This document shows, piece after piece, positions 11,606 through 23,884 of a stretch of DNA of 64,000 nucleotides (positions are counted from its first letter, which is position 1; each line of letters begins with the position of its first letter). This DNA comes from Hetaerina americana (Eukaryota; Arthropoda; Insecta; Odonata; Calopterygidae). Position numbers and translations under genes: made by a program. The notes beneath the pieces were generated by a model, which searched no databases, had not been told where the DNA came from, and worked only from the letters and a program-made list of their open reading frames with translations. Location: NCBI GenBank assembly GCA_022747635.1, contig JAKTNV010000005.1, forward strand, positions 42,732,238 through 42,796,237, read 5' to 3'.

Positions 11606-11751
11606 AAATAGATATAGAGAAAAAGGGATAGGAACACATATAAAGGACGTACACAAGAGAGGTGGGGAAGGCGGAATCAAGCAGATCAAAAGTGTAAAAA
11701 TATTTTTCTTGGCCGGTTCTCGAACACCGGATGTTTTCATTTGCCGGGCAA
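11606..11751 (-). mobile_element. SINE-B fragment, tRNA-derived
   Basis: Matches the SINE-B at 34436-34594 through its body (AAAGGACG, GGTGGGGAAGGCGGAATC) and the B-box region (read on the plus strand as TTCTCGAACACCGGATGTTT). It breaks off inside the tRNA-like head after GCCGGGCAATC, so the 5' part of the head is lost. Diverged relative to the other copy. Confidence 0.75.
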
Positions 11752-11764
11752 TCTTTTTTCTAAT

Positions 11765-11811
11765 AGATATGGAGAAAGGGATAGGAACACATATAAAGGA
11801 CGAATACAGGA
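11765..11811 (-). mobile_element. SINE-B 3'-tail fragment
   Basis: A second, short copy of the SINE-B 3' end (AGAAAGGGATAGGAACACAT, then ATAAAGGACGA) directly after the previous fragment and in the same orientation. This suggests tandem insertion, or one copy inserted into another. Confidence 0.65.
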
Positions 11812-12612
11812 TATATAAGTACAATGTGTGTGCTTGTGTAGCTGAAGTATATAAAGAAACTGATTAAGAAATAAAAAGCCGTTGCCACTTTTAGTATTAT
11901 CTGCGGTTAAAATTATGAAACTAAACATTTTACCTCAAGTTTTCTTTGGAAAACAATGAAATTTACATCACAATAGCACAGGCAAAAAATGAATTATCTG
12001 CAGTTGTTATGCAATTCCACGGGGAGCATCTTAATTTAGCATATTATTGCATAGGGGGAAGTGTTTCGTCATGAGGTATCCAATTCCCAAAATATTTTCT
12101 ATAAAATATGTCTAGATATTAAGTTATTGTTGACATGGCTAACGGCTCTCGTCTAGCATTAAGAAATGCCAAACCGTCATTCCCCTTTAGTTTATCGATC
12201 GCATCAATGCTGATGCCACGATCCAATTCCCAACTTTCGGTCTTCATTCTCTTTCCGTCTGCGACACGTATTCCCATGCTTTCACATCCAAACTCGATTC
12301 CTCCTGCTTCACTGAATCAATATTTTTTCCTCTCTCGCTTAACTCGGAGTTAAGAGAGACTATAGGGAAGACGACGCAACGAGAAAAATGTCACCGTCCC
12401 AGTGGAAGAGCAGAGAGGATTAAAAGTCATCACCAGAATCTGGATCGAGTTAAAGTATATGCCTTGTGTTTACCCCTGAGCACAATGTGGATCGCGATGA
12501 ATTGTTAAGGGGTTGGAGTAAGAGAAAAAATTGTTCATCATCCTCCACAGTACTTCAACTCAATTATCTAAAAAGTTAACGCATGTGAAAATTATGTTGA
12601 CATACATTTTTA
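11812..12612. other. No recognisable gene
   Basis: AT-rich with a slightly more GC-balanced patch at 12130-12420; the 72-codon frame there has no recognisable motif. Confidence 0.55.
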
Positions 12613-12752
12613 AGCTAAAGTTGTTCTCAGGATCATCAACTAAAGGATAGAGATTAGGGAAACTGATTACTTAGGGGATGATCAGTTTGGGTTCAGGAAG
12701 GGGAGAGGCACGCGTGATGCCATTGCAGTAATGAGAGGAATATAGAATACAA
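12613..12752 (+). pseudogene. RTE-type reverse transcriptase fragment
   Basis: About 140 bp encodes, with interruptions, AKVVLRIIN, then RIEI, then TDYLGDDQFGFRKGRG and TRDAIAV. This matches the reverse-transcriptase finger/palm region of RTE-type non-LTR retrotransposons and closely matches the RT pieces at 40949-41218 and 41219-41335. Relative to the 41-kb copy it lacks about 18 bases near its end. The fragment stops within about 10 bp of a SINE-A head in the same orientation. Confidence 0.8.
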
Positions 12753-12762
12753 TTAGGGCGTA

Positions 12763-13040
12763 TGGGTCGCGGTAGTCCAGGGGTAGAGCATTAAACTACT
12801 GATTGGAGGGCCTGGGTTCGATTCCCGGGCAAGCCTCACTGGGCACCTGGATCTTCACCCAAACTATGTGATTTTTCGGGTGTCAGATCTTCCTAGGAAA
12901 CCATTACCACCACATGGAAAGGAACTGGCCCCCCTACCCTGATGTGTGAATTTTACACGCCGTATAGGGCTCAGTACTGGGTGAACTCTACCATCACCTA
13001 GCAAACCGACCTTCGAGTTGATTACTATTTTAATGGTGTA
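12763..13040 (+). mobile_element. SINE-A copy 1, tRNA-derived
   Basis: tRNA-like head from TGGGTCGCGGTAGTCC, with A box TAGTCCAGGGG (12773-12783) and B box GGTTCGATTCC (12815-12825). A non-tRNA body follows (AAACTATGTGATTTTTCGGG, AAGGAACTGGCCCCCCTACC, ACCGACCTTCGAG) and is shared with the copies at 51329-51601 and 41336-41499. SINEs of this kind are transcribed by RNA polymerase III and mobilised by LINE proteins. The 3' boundary is approximate. This copy is diverged in the anticodon-arm region. Confidence 0.85.
12773..12825 (+). promoter_or_regulatory. Internal pol III promoter (A and B boxes) of SINE-A
   Basis: TAGTCCAGGGG fits the A-box pattern and GGTTCGATTCC is a consensus B box, 42 bases apart start to start. 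Both come from the tRNA ancestor; current activity is not shown. Confidence 0.6.
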
Positions 13041-15839
13041 TACATTTTTATAAGGCTCACCTGCTGCTGCCAATTGGTTTTCCTTGCCCATTTCATTGCA
13101 ATTTTCGATTCTAGTGTTTTCTATCCTCTAAATAATGTATTTTACGCTATGAATAGCATAAAATAGATTTCAACAATTTCTAAGGGTTAAATACTGTTAA
13201 AAGTTACAGTCGCGGGATATCCTGCAGTTCTTGGCATAGCATACTTAATGTCCTTATCCCTTAAATGTCGGATATGGTGGATATTAGATTTATATGAAAA
13301 CGCTGGCAGATGCCCGTATTCTTCGTCGGTAATTTTTTGTATGCCACATATCAATGCTTAATTAATGTCTTCACCGCGTTCAAATCTTTGCGATTTCTCA
13401 GAAAACATTGAGAAAAAGTGAAAAATAATGCCTAGGAGTAACTGCTACTCAAAGACAATAATGCCCAGGTTTCCTCTCCACGTTTTACAATACGTTGCAG
13501 GGAATGTGTTTATTTCAGAGGTAATTTTAAAATGGGTTGATGTTTGACCAATGTATGTACATCTGCGTGGCACAGTACAAGTCATAACTTGGTTATGACG
13601 GGTAACAGAGCCATAATAGCCATTGAATATCAAATTTATTTTTACTTAAATATTAGCTACCAATAAAAATACAAAATAGGGTATTAAGTATAGTGTTGAG
13701 TTGCATGATTTTTAGCCATTAAACAACATGGATCAATTGACATTGATGAAACTGGAAGTAGTGTTTTTGATTGGTAAAGTCTTAAGTCAAAATATCCTGC
13801 GTATCATGAAATATTGCAAAATTTGCGATTTTATATTCTGAATAGTCCTCTTAGGATCGAAACTAAATCTTATTTGTGTATTTCCAGAATTTAATTTGGC
13901 TTTGAATGCGAATTATGACAAGGTTTAAACTAAATAGTAGGTAAATTGGTATTAATATGTTTGGTCAAAAATATTATCATCATTACTTTTTCCGTACCAG
14001 ATATGTGAAATGTAATAAAATACATCAATAAAATTATATTTTTTATATAAACAGGTATGCACCTGTATGTATATAGGGCTCGGAGGACATTTACTCTGGG
14101 ATAGGGGAAAAATATACTTATCTAGTGATATTATTGAATATCGGAAAGGAAAAGTAATATTGCCACGATTCGCAATATATTCATCCTCTGAAAACATCTC
14201 CATCCTTTTGGTGCAAAATTACTTCAACAGACTTGTGCTCGGAGATCACACCATAGACGTGTTACATTGACTCCCATTGACAACCAAAATGGGTACAGGA
14301 AATCCGTGTGTGCTGGAATGGGAAGTGTGAGTTCAACAGCCCCCTTTACAAATTCCGGCGCTGTCGTATCAGGCATAAATTCTTCTTTCCGAGCTACGAC
14401 GTTAATGTTCCATTCGTCATTGCTCATTATTCGTAGTGGGAGGAACCAAAAGCCTTCCAATGCGCCCTTCCTTTTGAGAGAGGAGGATTTAGTACCAAGA
14501 ACTACATTGAAAAGGTGGCCTGGTAGGCTTGCTGAGCTAATTACTTAGAAGCAAATTCTCGGAAAAAATGAATTTTCAGAAAGAGATCAAGGGTATCTTA
14601 AAGGATCGTGGTGCGGTTTTTATGTGTCCAGCAAAATCATATTTTATACAAGGTCAAGTATTAAATTTAATTATCCCATGAAGGCTTCACCTACATCACT
14701 TTATGACGAGTACATTTCTTTTTGAATTTAAAACGTGTGCCACAAATTTTCCCTTTCTATTGATTTCCTTTTGACACATGATTGATTAGGTAAAAACGTA
14801 TTTAGTAGTATAAAATTGTAGCATTTATGCAGTGATTTTACAAGACGAATGAAGGACGCACAAATTACAACCTGTCACTCTAAAATTAATAAACTCTTTC
14901 AATATTATACCATTTTTTCATAATTCTTTTGGATACATGACATTTTCACGCATGAGAAAAGCAAAATTTAAAGTTCATGAAACCATTAATCCGTTTTATA
15001 AAACTAAATGACTTTTAATAAAATCCTCCTCGTGGAGCTAATAGTGTCTGGGGAAGCATTAATTGAATTAGGGAACAATTTTAATAAAAATTACCTGTGT
15101 TAAAATTTTTATTTAGGTAATTGATACAAAGTTGAAATTAAACATTTTTCAATGCCACAAAAAATATACGAATTGCTGAAATATAATTGAAAAACTGTAA
15201 TAGTTAGAATTGTTAGAATAAAAACAAAAAAATATATATGAGTAGTAAATGAAATTCAATATTGCCTTAAAGATGTAGGACTCTGGCAGAAAAACCTTTG
15301 TAAAACGAGGATTAGCATTAATGAGGGCAGAATGGAACTGTAGGCTTTGCAATAAACTTTTATAACTGCCATAGGGAGGCTACTTTGTGGTCCTATCATA
15401 CGAACCATTTACCAAGATCTACGTACATGAGGATCCTCATTTCTAACTCTAATACGTTCCTCTCACCATCATTATTATCCGAAACAATAAAATTTTTCGC
15501 GGAAAAGCTGGAAAGATTGAGGATATTCATAAATTCAGGACTTCCCGAACCACGCGAAGACGAAAATCACACCGAGCTATTAAAATTGTGTTTACATTTT
15601 CGACTAAATTATGATACAGGAAACATTAAAAGTTTAATGAAAACATTTAGGGAGGGCAGACCATTTGCCATTGATTGTTGCCTCCATTAATATTAGCGCT
15701 AAGTTATTCAGCTCACGGTGAGCGCCTCTGTTATTTATGCCCCGAGTATAATCCACGGGCACTACTTATGCAAATTCCATGTTATGGAAGCAATTTTGCC
15801 GTCGAAATAGGTGCGCGTGTGCATGTTCGGCTTTCGGTG
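13041..15839. other. No recognisable gene
   Basis: AT-rich. Frames at 14224-14548 (both strands, up to 93 codons) and 15385-15690 (101 codons) show no motif and no splice context I could defend. 14220-14480 is more GC-balanced than its surroundings. Confidence 0.5.
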
Positions 15840-16800
15840 ACGTCGTCGGGACGCATTCAAAGTTAATCTGAGCTGTGGCGGGTGGGTTGGGCGGAGAGAT
15901 TGGGGTGGAAAAGGCCGTGGAAATGAATTAAATAATGATACTGGTGAGAGAGAATGGGAAGACAATCGCGATTGCACTAGGAGCCAGTTACGCCGTGTGA
16001 ACACGCGCCAATTCAGTTTAAAACGCGCCGTGGGTTGATAAGGGGGAGCGGGGCGGGGGTGGTAGACGACATCCGGCCGCCCTTTTAGGGTTGGACCACG
16101 ACGCTCGGCCACCTGCGCACTATTCCACCCCCCTTACGCAATCCCTCAATTCCCCTCTCTTCTCCATCCCCCCCTCCTTCCCTCCACCACTTCCTCGTAC
16201 TGCGAGATTGCTGGGGAGAGGGTGGGGTTATTTGGTCTCGGATACCTTTGGCCCGGAAAGTAAACCCAAATAAGTGATGAATTTATCATTTGATTTTATG
16301 TCCGGCCGTATATTATCCCTCTTCCTTTACGCCCCCCGAGCGACCGGAGAAATAATGCGCATAAAATGCCGATGCCATTATTTCTGTCTGAGGTTGTGTC
16401 GGCGGGGGAAGGGGGTGTAGGAGGAGAATGGGCCAGCGAAGGAGGCGGGTGGAGAGGAGGGTGACGTGGAGGGAGTTGAACCTTTGGTTGGTGGCAGCGG
16501 CGGAGGATAGGGGGAAAGGGCAAAGGGACTGGGCGTGTGGGAATCGCTTCGGTTTCCGTGTATGTGTGTTCCTGCGCGTATGCTCCCGACCTGCGGGCGT
16601 GGAGAAGGGACCCCCGAGAAAGAGGTAAGAAAAAGGAAGGCTGCTCCTGGGATTTGGGTGGAGGGGGGAATGAAGGACGGTGGAAAAGAGAAAGAGAGAG
16701 ATAGCCTTCGAAACCAGCGGGTGAGGGAATAAGTTCCATTTTCCCGCGACGAAGATGGGGAGAGTAAGGCTGAGCGGTAAATTACAGCAGATGGGAGTGA
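15840..16800. other. GC-rich, CpG-containing patch without supported gene
   Basis: A compositional island: pyrimidine-rich on the plus strand at 16100-16200, then purine-rich at 16380-16740. Frames of 147-162 codons on the minus strand are Ser/Pro-rich products of the C/T bias. It could be a regulatory or untranslated region, but no promoter element or exon was supported. Confidence 0.4.
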
Positions 16801-19800
16801 ATGACTCGGCACTCCGTTTTGGAAAATGACTTTAATTTGATGAAAACAACATCCCTGAATTCGCATTGGTGCTCTTTGTTGGGGCGTGGTGCTATTGCGT
16901 AGACTTTGCTAAGGAATATGAGGAAGAAATTTGAAGCCGTGAAAACGTTGACAATTCAATACTTTATAACAACGAGTCGAATAAAATAACACTGAACTGG
17001 TTATTGTTCGGAAAAAAACACCTTGTTTGTGCTTGCTTGTGCCGTTTTTTTATATTTTCTTGTCTGTTCTGTAAATAACGTCAAGTAGAACTCTGCCTGA
17101 AATTGTAATTGCTGTATTTTTATCCGTTTTATTTTATTTCATTTTAACTTAATTTTTAAGAGGATCGTGCATCCAAAATTCAGTTTAAAATCCGCGTTTA
17201 TCGTTTAATTCACTGAAATATAGATGCTCTTACAGGTAAAAGATTGGATTGCTGGTGAAAGATTATAAGAAATGTAAGAGTATCTTCAAATATTACTAAA
17301 AATCAAATGCTAACCAAGCTTAGGTAGATTTTTATATGTATCGTTTGTGTTACAAGAACCATTACAGAAATCAGTAAACAACAAAGAAATCGTCTACTTG
17401 GATGTGAGACATTACAGAAGTCAACTTGGAGTAGTTAAAAATATTTTGAAGGCACAATTTGGTAAATTCCCAGAAACTGCGGGAGATCCCGTGATAGTAA
17501 CATTTTACAGAGTTATTCGCTACATTTGCATTGCATTACAACAATTTTAGAGGGTAAAAATCAAGGCAAATGACTTTTACACTCTGAAATTGTCGTATAC
17601 TGTTTGGTACTCGTATCCAAATTTTTGTTTGCTACTATTTGCATAATAATTTTATAATAAAACCTCGAAAGGTAATTAAACAATTTACGTTAGCTTTGGG
17701 TATTTCTAGTTGAATCTATCATGGGGTAGTTATATATTTCTTTCCTCCAGTAGTCAATGATATCAACTGGAACCGTCAACTGGTCGTCCCAGTTATGTAA
17801 ATATTGCATGCAGTTTCCAACGAAATGAAACGAATTCAAGGTGAAAAAAATCAAATCAAATTAAATGAATATGTTGATTAACATTAAATTACCATTTTTA
17901 GATAGAAGAAAATGATTTTACTCTCTGAAATTGCATATAATATAATGGAGGTATCTCCGTGGAGGAACTTCGTAGTGTGCGACCCATAGAAGAAAGAAAG
18001 TGCATGCGGTCTTTCCGCACTACAGAGCCCACTAAAAATTTCGTAGTTATCAAGATGCTGAAAATTTCTGTAAAGCGTCTCGGGGGTTCATTTATGATTA
18101 ATTTATGAATGAGATACTCTTTGAAGGAGGAATAGATGTGGGGAGGAGGAGGAGGTCTTAGGCGCTGAGGGAAAAATTTGGAGTTGAATGATGAGAAGTG
18201 AGGGGGCGGGTAAGTTTTAGGAAACGAACAGGAAGGGGTTTGAAGATATCGGGGTCGCTGAAAGGAAGAGAGATCCGTCCTTAAAGGAGTTCTGAGAAAT
18301 ACGAAGATCCTTTCAAGGGTCGGAGGACAGGTTAGTAAGAGGGAGTGCGTCCTAGTGAACACTGGAATGGACAGGAAAATGAATTTTTACCATTAACCAA
18401 TGGGGGCATTGGGGGGGGGGGTCTCTTTTACTGGGAGTAGAGTAAGAAATTTCGCCATGCATAAATGCCAAAAGAATAATATTATAGGGAATATTAGGAG
18501 GAAGAAGAATTGAGTGATAGACCATGATTGAGGATGGGTGTAATGGAGTCAGTTACCATGTGATGAAATAGTCAGCTGAGGCCATTAGATCAGCTCTAAA
18601 ATAAGGTCTAGGTCGTGGATTGGTATATTAGAAGATGTATATAACATCATCTGTAGAAATGCTAAGGTAAATACTACATTTCAAATAAATTAAAAGGTCC
18701 TATGTACCTAATGTAATAATTGATACGCTAATACACTCCACGGTACCAATTTTAACACTTTTAATGCAGAAGAATATGGCTATGTTTTGACGTGAGATGC
18801 CGTGTTACTAGCCAAATTGACACGAAAGATACTTACCTTGGAACTATATGGGAATATCGGGTGTTGCCTATTGTACCGCAAAGACATTAATTCATAGCGG
18901 CGGAAATTTAACTTTAGTTGTTTATATCAATTGGAGGTAACTGGACACGTTCACTACACAGTCGTCCAACCTATTTATTGACGTGTAAAGAACAAGAGTA
19001 AGCGCTGAGGAATTTAAAGATTTATGATCCAAAAATTTTTGGTTTTTCATTTTAATTTACACGCAATTTATTCGACAGGTGTTCACTCAGTCGAATAAAT
19101 GCGGGGGAAGAAAATTGTTAAGAAAACTCCGACAGAGTACCGAGGCGTAAGAGTGAAATCTTAGTTGAAATGTAATGGCAAATTGTTTTTTCACCCGGTG
19201 AAATTTTCGCGAGTGTGGTATATTGATTAAATTTTAAGCGCTGGATACGAATATTATTAGCATTTAATTTATTCGTTATGTATACAGGGAAACACATTCT
19301 CAGAGAAACAGAATGTTTCGTAATAAATGACCATAACGATTACGAATACCAGCTGGTTAAACTAGAATGGCACTAAAATTTAGGCTTTTAGTCATGGGAT
19401 ACGCTCTGGGGAAGACGAAGAAAGGAAAGGTTTACCAGATGGAAATGTGGAGAAAGTGAAAGCGATATCACTACGAATGAAAGGAGTGGAAGGGAAATGG
19501 GGTGACGGTTTTGAGGGAGGAAACCGGAGACATCCGGGGGGAATCGGGCGAAGGATGGGATACACGCTCAAAGATTACTCTGGGGAAGCTTTCATAGAAA
19601 CTCGGTTCTTATTGTTTTGCAAAATATACGTAATGTATTGATTCAAGAAACGCTCTGTCGAATGAAATTTCGACCGTGGAGAGTGGAAACAAAGTCTTTT
19701 GTAAATTCTTTGTCGTCCACTGATACTCTTTTGAGATTAGATTTTTTTAAAGTTTACGTTCCAAGAATTATTAAATCCAGGCTTATTTTCATGGAATGGA

Positions 19801-22800
19801 TGCAAGGGCGAGTTCCATGTTGTTTTGATAGTAAAAACATATTGAGAAATGAAATGCGAAATGAGCCTGTGAAATTGTTCGTATCCATTATTTAAATTTA
19901 AAGCTTATGAAAACCATCTGTGATTTCAGGTTTTTAGTTAATTTTAACACGTAGTTTTGCATACTTAGTATAGGTTCCATATGCTGAATTCTGTACATTT
20001 TTGCTATTCCGGTTACTACCTGTCCAGGTACTGCAGCAATATCAAAATATAGCTGACAGAGAGGCATTGAAATATATTGTACAAGATTATAGCCAGTATT
20101 CATTCAAGGTAGAGAAGTATATATCATCAACCTTGATTAATTTCATAGAAAGATATTTTAGTTCATTGTTTCAATTATCTCCGAAACAGGAAATATTTTT
20201 CTGTTTTTACGACAAGCCCATTAAGCTGTCTCTTTTTTAAGTCCAATTTAATACCATTTCTCACAATAAAGAGAAAATCATTGTATACTTGCAGACCTGA
20301 ATGCTATTTGATTCGAAAAGTGTTATTTCCTGCTGTTTATTATAATTTAAACCATAGTGGCGTTAACTGACTGTTAAAGATTTGCTAAAGCTTGGTTTAC
20401 CGTAGCAACGCATGATTTACGTCAAATATTAATGAGATTGTGCAAATATATCATGAGTAAAATTGGATAGTGTGTAATTTGGAGTGCACAATTACTTTAT
20501 ATCCTAATTAAAACATGATATTTCGATATTTTACGATAAAATGAAATACTAATACTTTTGTAGTAGTAAAGTTCATCGTGAAATAGGTACTCATGTTTAT
20601 TCGAATGAGATAGCTAATACGGTGGCTAATGTTATTTTGTTTATAATGTAATCATAAATAATGGATAAAAATGATATGACTAAATATATGGCTTATTTAT
20701 ATAATAATTACACCACAATATGTTAATTTACCAAAATCAAATATTTACTCTACTTTGTATTTTTTAAACATTCAGATGTATACGATATTCATTTAATAAC
20801 TAATAAAAAGGTATAATATTATAAGAAACTCTTTTTTTTAATAGGCGAATTTATTTACGAGATTATATCTTGATGATGTGTGCAACCATAAGAAGAAAAT
20901 TTGGTTTTCTTTCTCTATGCTGACGTATTATAAATTCTATCAAGTGCCACCCCTCAGATAATTGAAGTACATTGGGTTGTTTATTCTACGTGTGAGATCA
21001 GTTTGTTGACGTCGATGATTGGAATATGGTTGTCAATTCCTTAGAGAAACTTACAAGAGAGGACGAAGCGTGATAATAAACAATCAATACTCTCCTATTG
21101 TCGATCGAATGCATTTATCTTCGAAGACCGAGGTCCAATATTTTAAAATAGGCGAGAGATCTGTTATTTTACAAAAGTTACTTGATTGCCTCCAAGGTTT
21201 CTAGAATTATTAAATACAAAAATGCATTGTCTCACGATTTCTCATCTATTAGTAAATAGTTATATAAAATATAGACAAATATATTTATAAATCGCAGGTA
21301 ACAATTATTGATACATTTTTTATTTCCAAAATAAAGTTAACATGATCGTCTGCTATTATCAATTTTCCCCGTGACTATAGCGCTTATGGAATTCAAAATT
21401 TCGATCTGATATAAAAACAATTATTTTATTCCTTATTTTGTTTAGAAATTAACAAGTCAAAATAAAATACAAAGAAAAGCTTTGAGAGGTTATGGAAGAA
21501 TCTATAAAAGCCGTGCACTATTATTATAATGAATAAATATTTAATTTCATTGAAAATATGTGAATTTGATACCACTCTGGTATTTATTTTTTTATATATT
21601 AGCAGTGGTACAATTATATCGCAGGCAAAAGTGCTCCTTTAATAAATAAACTTTGTTCTAGTTTAATTTAGTGAAATAATTTTGCCATATTTGATTTTAA
21701 ATGATTTTTATTGAATTTTGTTGCATGTACTACAATTTACTGTTAAATAAATTACATTATCCATGAATTAAAAACAATATATAACGGTAGACTAGTCTTA
21801 ATATGTATGAATGTGAAAAGTTTCCACCTAAGTCAGAGGTCATAACTAATTGTGATCCTTTACATTCACCGTGTATGAGCGTACTTTGTTTTAAATAGAG
21901 TAAGAATAGAAATTGGGAAAGAAAGGCGTAAGACAAGGACGTGAAATTTTACCTATCATACCAAAGATAATTCAAATGAGCTGCATTAACATGAGCCCTA
22001 TATGAACTAGATTTGACAAAGAGAGATATTTGTATAGATTAAAAGCGACATGCATAATATGACAAAGACCAGGATCTTAAGAGGACACATGTTAATTTGT
22101 AGAAGGCAATGAAAAAGTACATCTTAAAAAAACAGACAAACCGGGTTAGAGGTCTTTGGGAAAAGGACGTTAATATATAGTATATGAAATTATGAAATGA
22201 AATGACTGGAGTGAAAATGATAGGGGCATTGGAAGAAATGTCAACAGCATCGTAAATTAACAATACCTGATTTTGAGTACACTCTCACTTATTAATAAAA
22301 TAATTTCAATTTAAATACATTTTTCAATTAATTTACATATGTATTTTTCAAATTATTACTCATATCATGATGAAGACTCTAAAGAGCCTCCCCTTGCTTG
22401 CTTCCCTTTTACCCGCTTTTTTATTTATCAATTTATCATAATTTATTGCGGAGAGATATATAATTTCTAAATATCTCTTTCAGTAGTCGATGAACTTTTT
22501 GATATTTTATAACACTGGAATTTTGAAACCTACATACCCTTCCATTGCCTCCTTCTGTTCTCCTTCTAAATATCTGTATCCCTTTTCCCGATTGAAAAAA
22601 CTTTTTCCGGCGGAGATACAGAAAGACGATTTGAGATCAGAATCAAACAAGTACCCCCGTGAACCCTACAATGCCAGTTTCTCAAAGCATAGAGGAACAA
22701 CGTTCGGCTATATCTCTTCTTCCTAACCTTCAGTGATTCTTTCCCCCTTGTTTAATTTGTTTATCTCCCTTTTGTTCGCTTTTAGCTATCTCCCGCTAAG

Positions 22801-23882
22801 AAGTGAAGAGAGTGCTCATGTTTACTCAAATAAACATATCCTCAGAATTAATGTTAACATTTGATATTGTATGCTTACAGAACGGAACTATGTTACAAGC
22901 AACCAACAAAGGCACTACTTGGTCAAAACATGGAAGCCATGAATGTAAGCCCATACCCATGGTTTCTTTCTCGGCGAATTTGATTCTTGGAACTTGTTCT
23001 TCCGTTAAACCTGTTCATCATAATTCAAGCTGCTTGCCACAGCTCTTCACGAGAGCCCTAATTCCTTTCGACACCCTTTCTCTATCTCACTCATTTCCGG
23101 AAGATGTACGTAGAGGCTGAAAAAATCTAGGCGATAAAGTTATGACACGCCTCGCAGATTGTAATGTATGAGTTACGTGAGGGTATTTTTTCTGGTTGGA
23201 AATCTAGATTTACGAAACAGGTGGAAACAACTGAGGTGACTTTAGGCGTCGTGACCCGATTTTTGCGTCACGGGATTTTAAAGGGGCATCTCCCAATGCG
23301 CCGGAAATAAAAAAGTGTCACATCATCTTACTCACGCATTCCCCCACCTTCCACATCCGTATGGTCTCTTCCTGAACTACATTTAGCACGGTAACCCTAG
23401 TCGGGAAATCGAAGGGCACGTGCAACGAATATCTGAATTCCTTTCTCTGCCACGTATTTGAGGAAGTTACACCGTATATATGCTCATATAGAACAGTGAC
23501 GATCAGCTCTCATGACCTAACTCCTCAAAATGATTATACGAGGAAGTATAATTCATGGATTGGACTCACCAAAAAACAGATGAATAATCTACTTTACACG
23601 ATACATGTCTATGCCATCTAATGCAAAAAATATAGGTTGATAATAAGGCATGCTTAAAAGGCGTTGATTTTATGGCATTTGTTCTCGAACAAAGGCATAA
23701 ATATCTAATCATTTCTGCATTATTTGAAAAATAGGTGAAGGTATTTTTTTTCCAAATGATTCTTCCGTAATTAGTTAATGCGTTAATTTAATAATAATAA
23801 TATTTTTATCATTATTGTTATTGTATAAAAAAATGGGATGAGCTGTTTTTACGTTTGACAAAACTATTTAGGTTCTTTAAAA
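16801..23882. other. No recognisable gene; purine-rich patch at about 18100-18360
   Basis: Long AT-rich stretch. 18100-18360 is GA-rich on the plus strand with a G run at about 18410-18420. 19440-19570 is another GA-rich patch. Frames up to 105 codons (22803-23120) and 154 codons (17898-18362, compositional) show nothing recognisable. No transposon ends were seen. Confidence 0.5.
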
Positions 23883-23884
23883 TA

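Noticed and set aside
12763..12836. Candidate tRNA gene
   Set aside because: A and B boxes are good, but the anticodon arm is degenerate, there is no paired acceptor stem, and the same head plus body recurs elsewhere: it is a SINE.
16296..16866. 147- and 162-codon minus-strand frames
   Set aside because: Overlapping frames in a GC-rich purine/pyrimidine tract; composition artefact.
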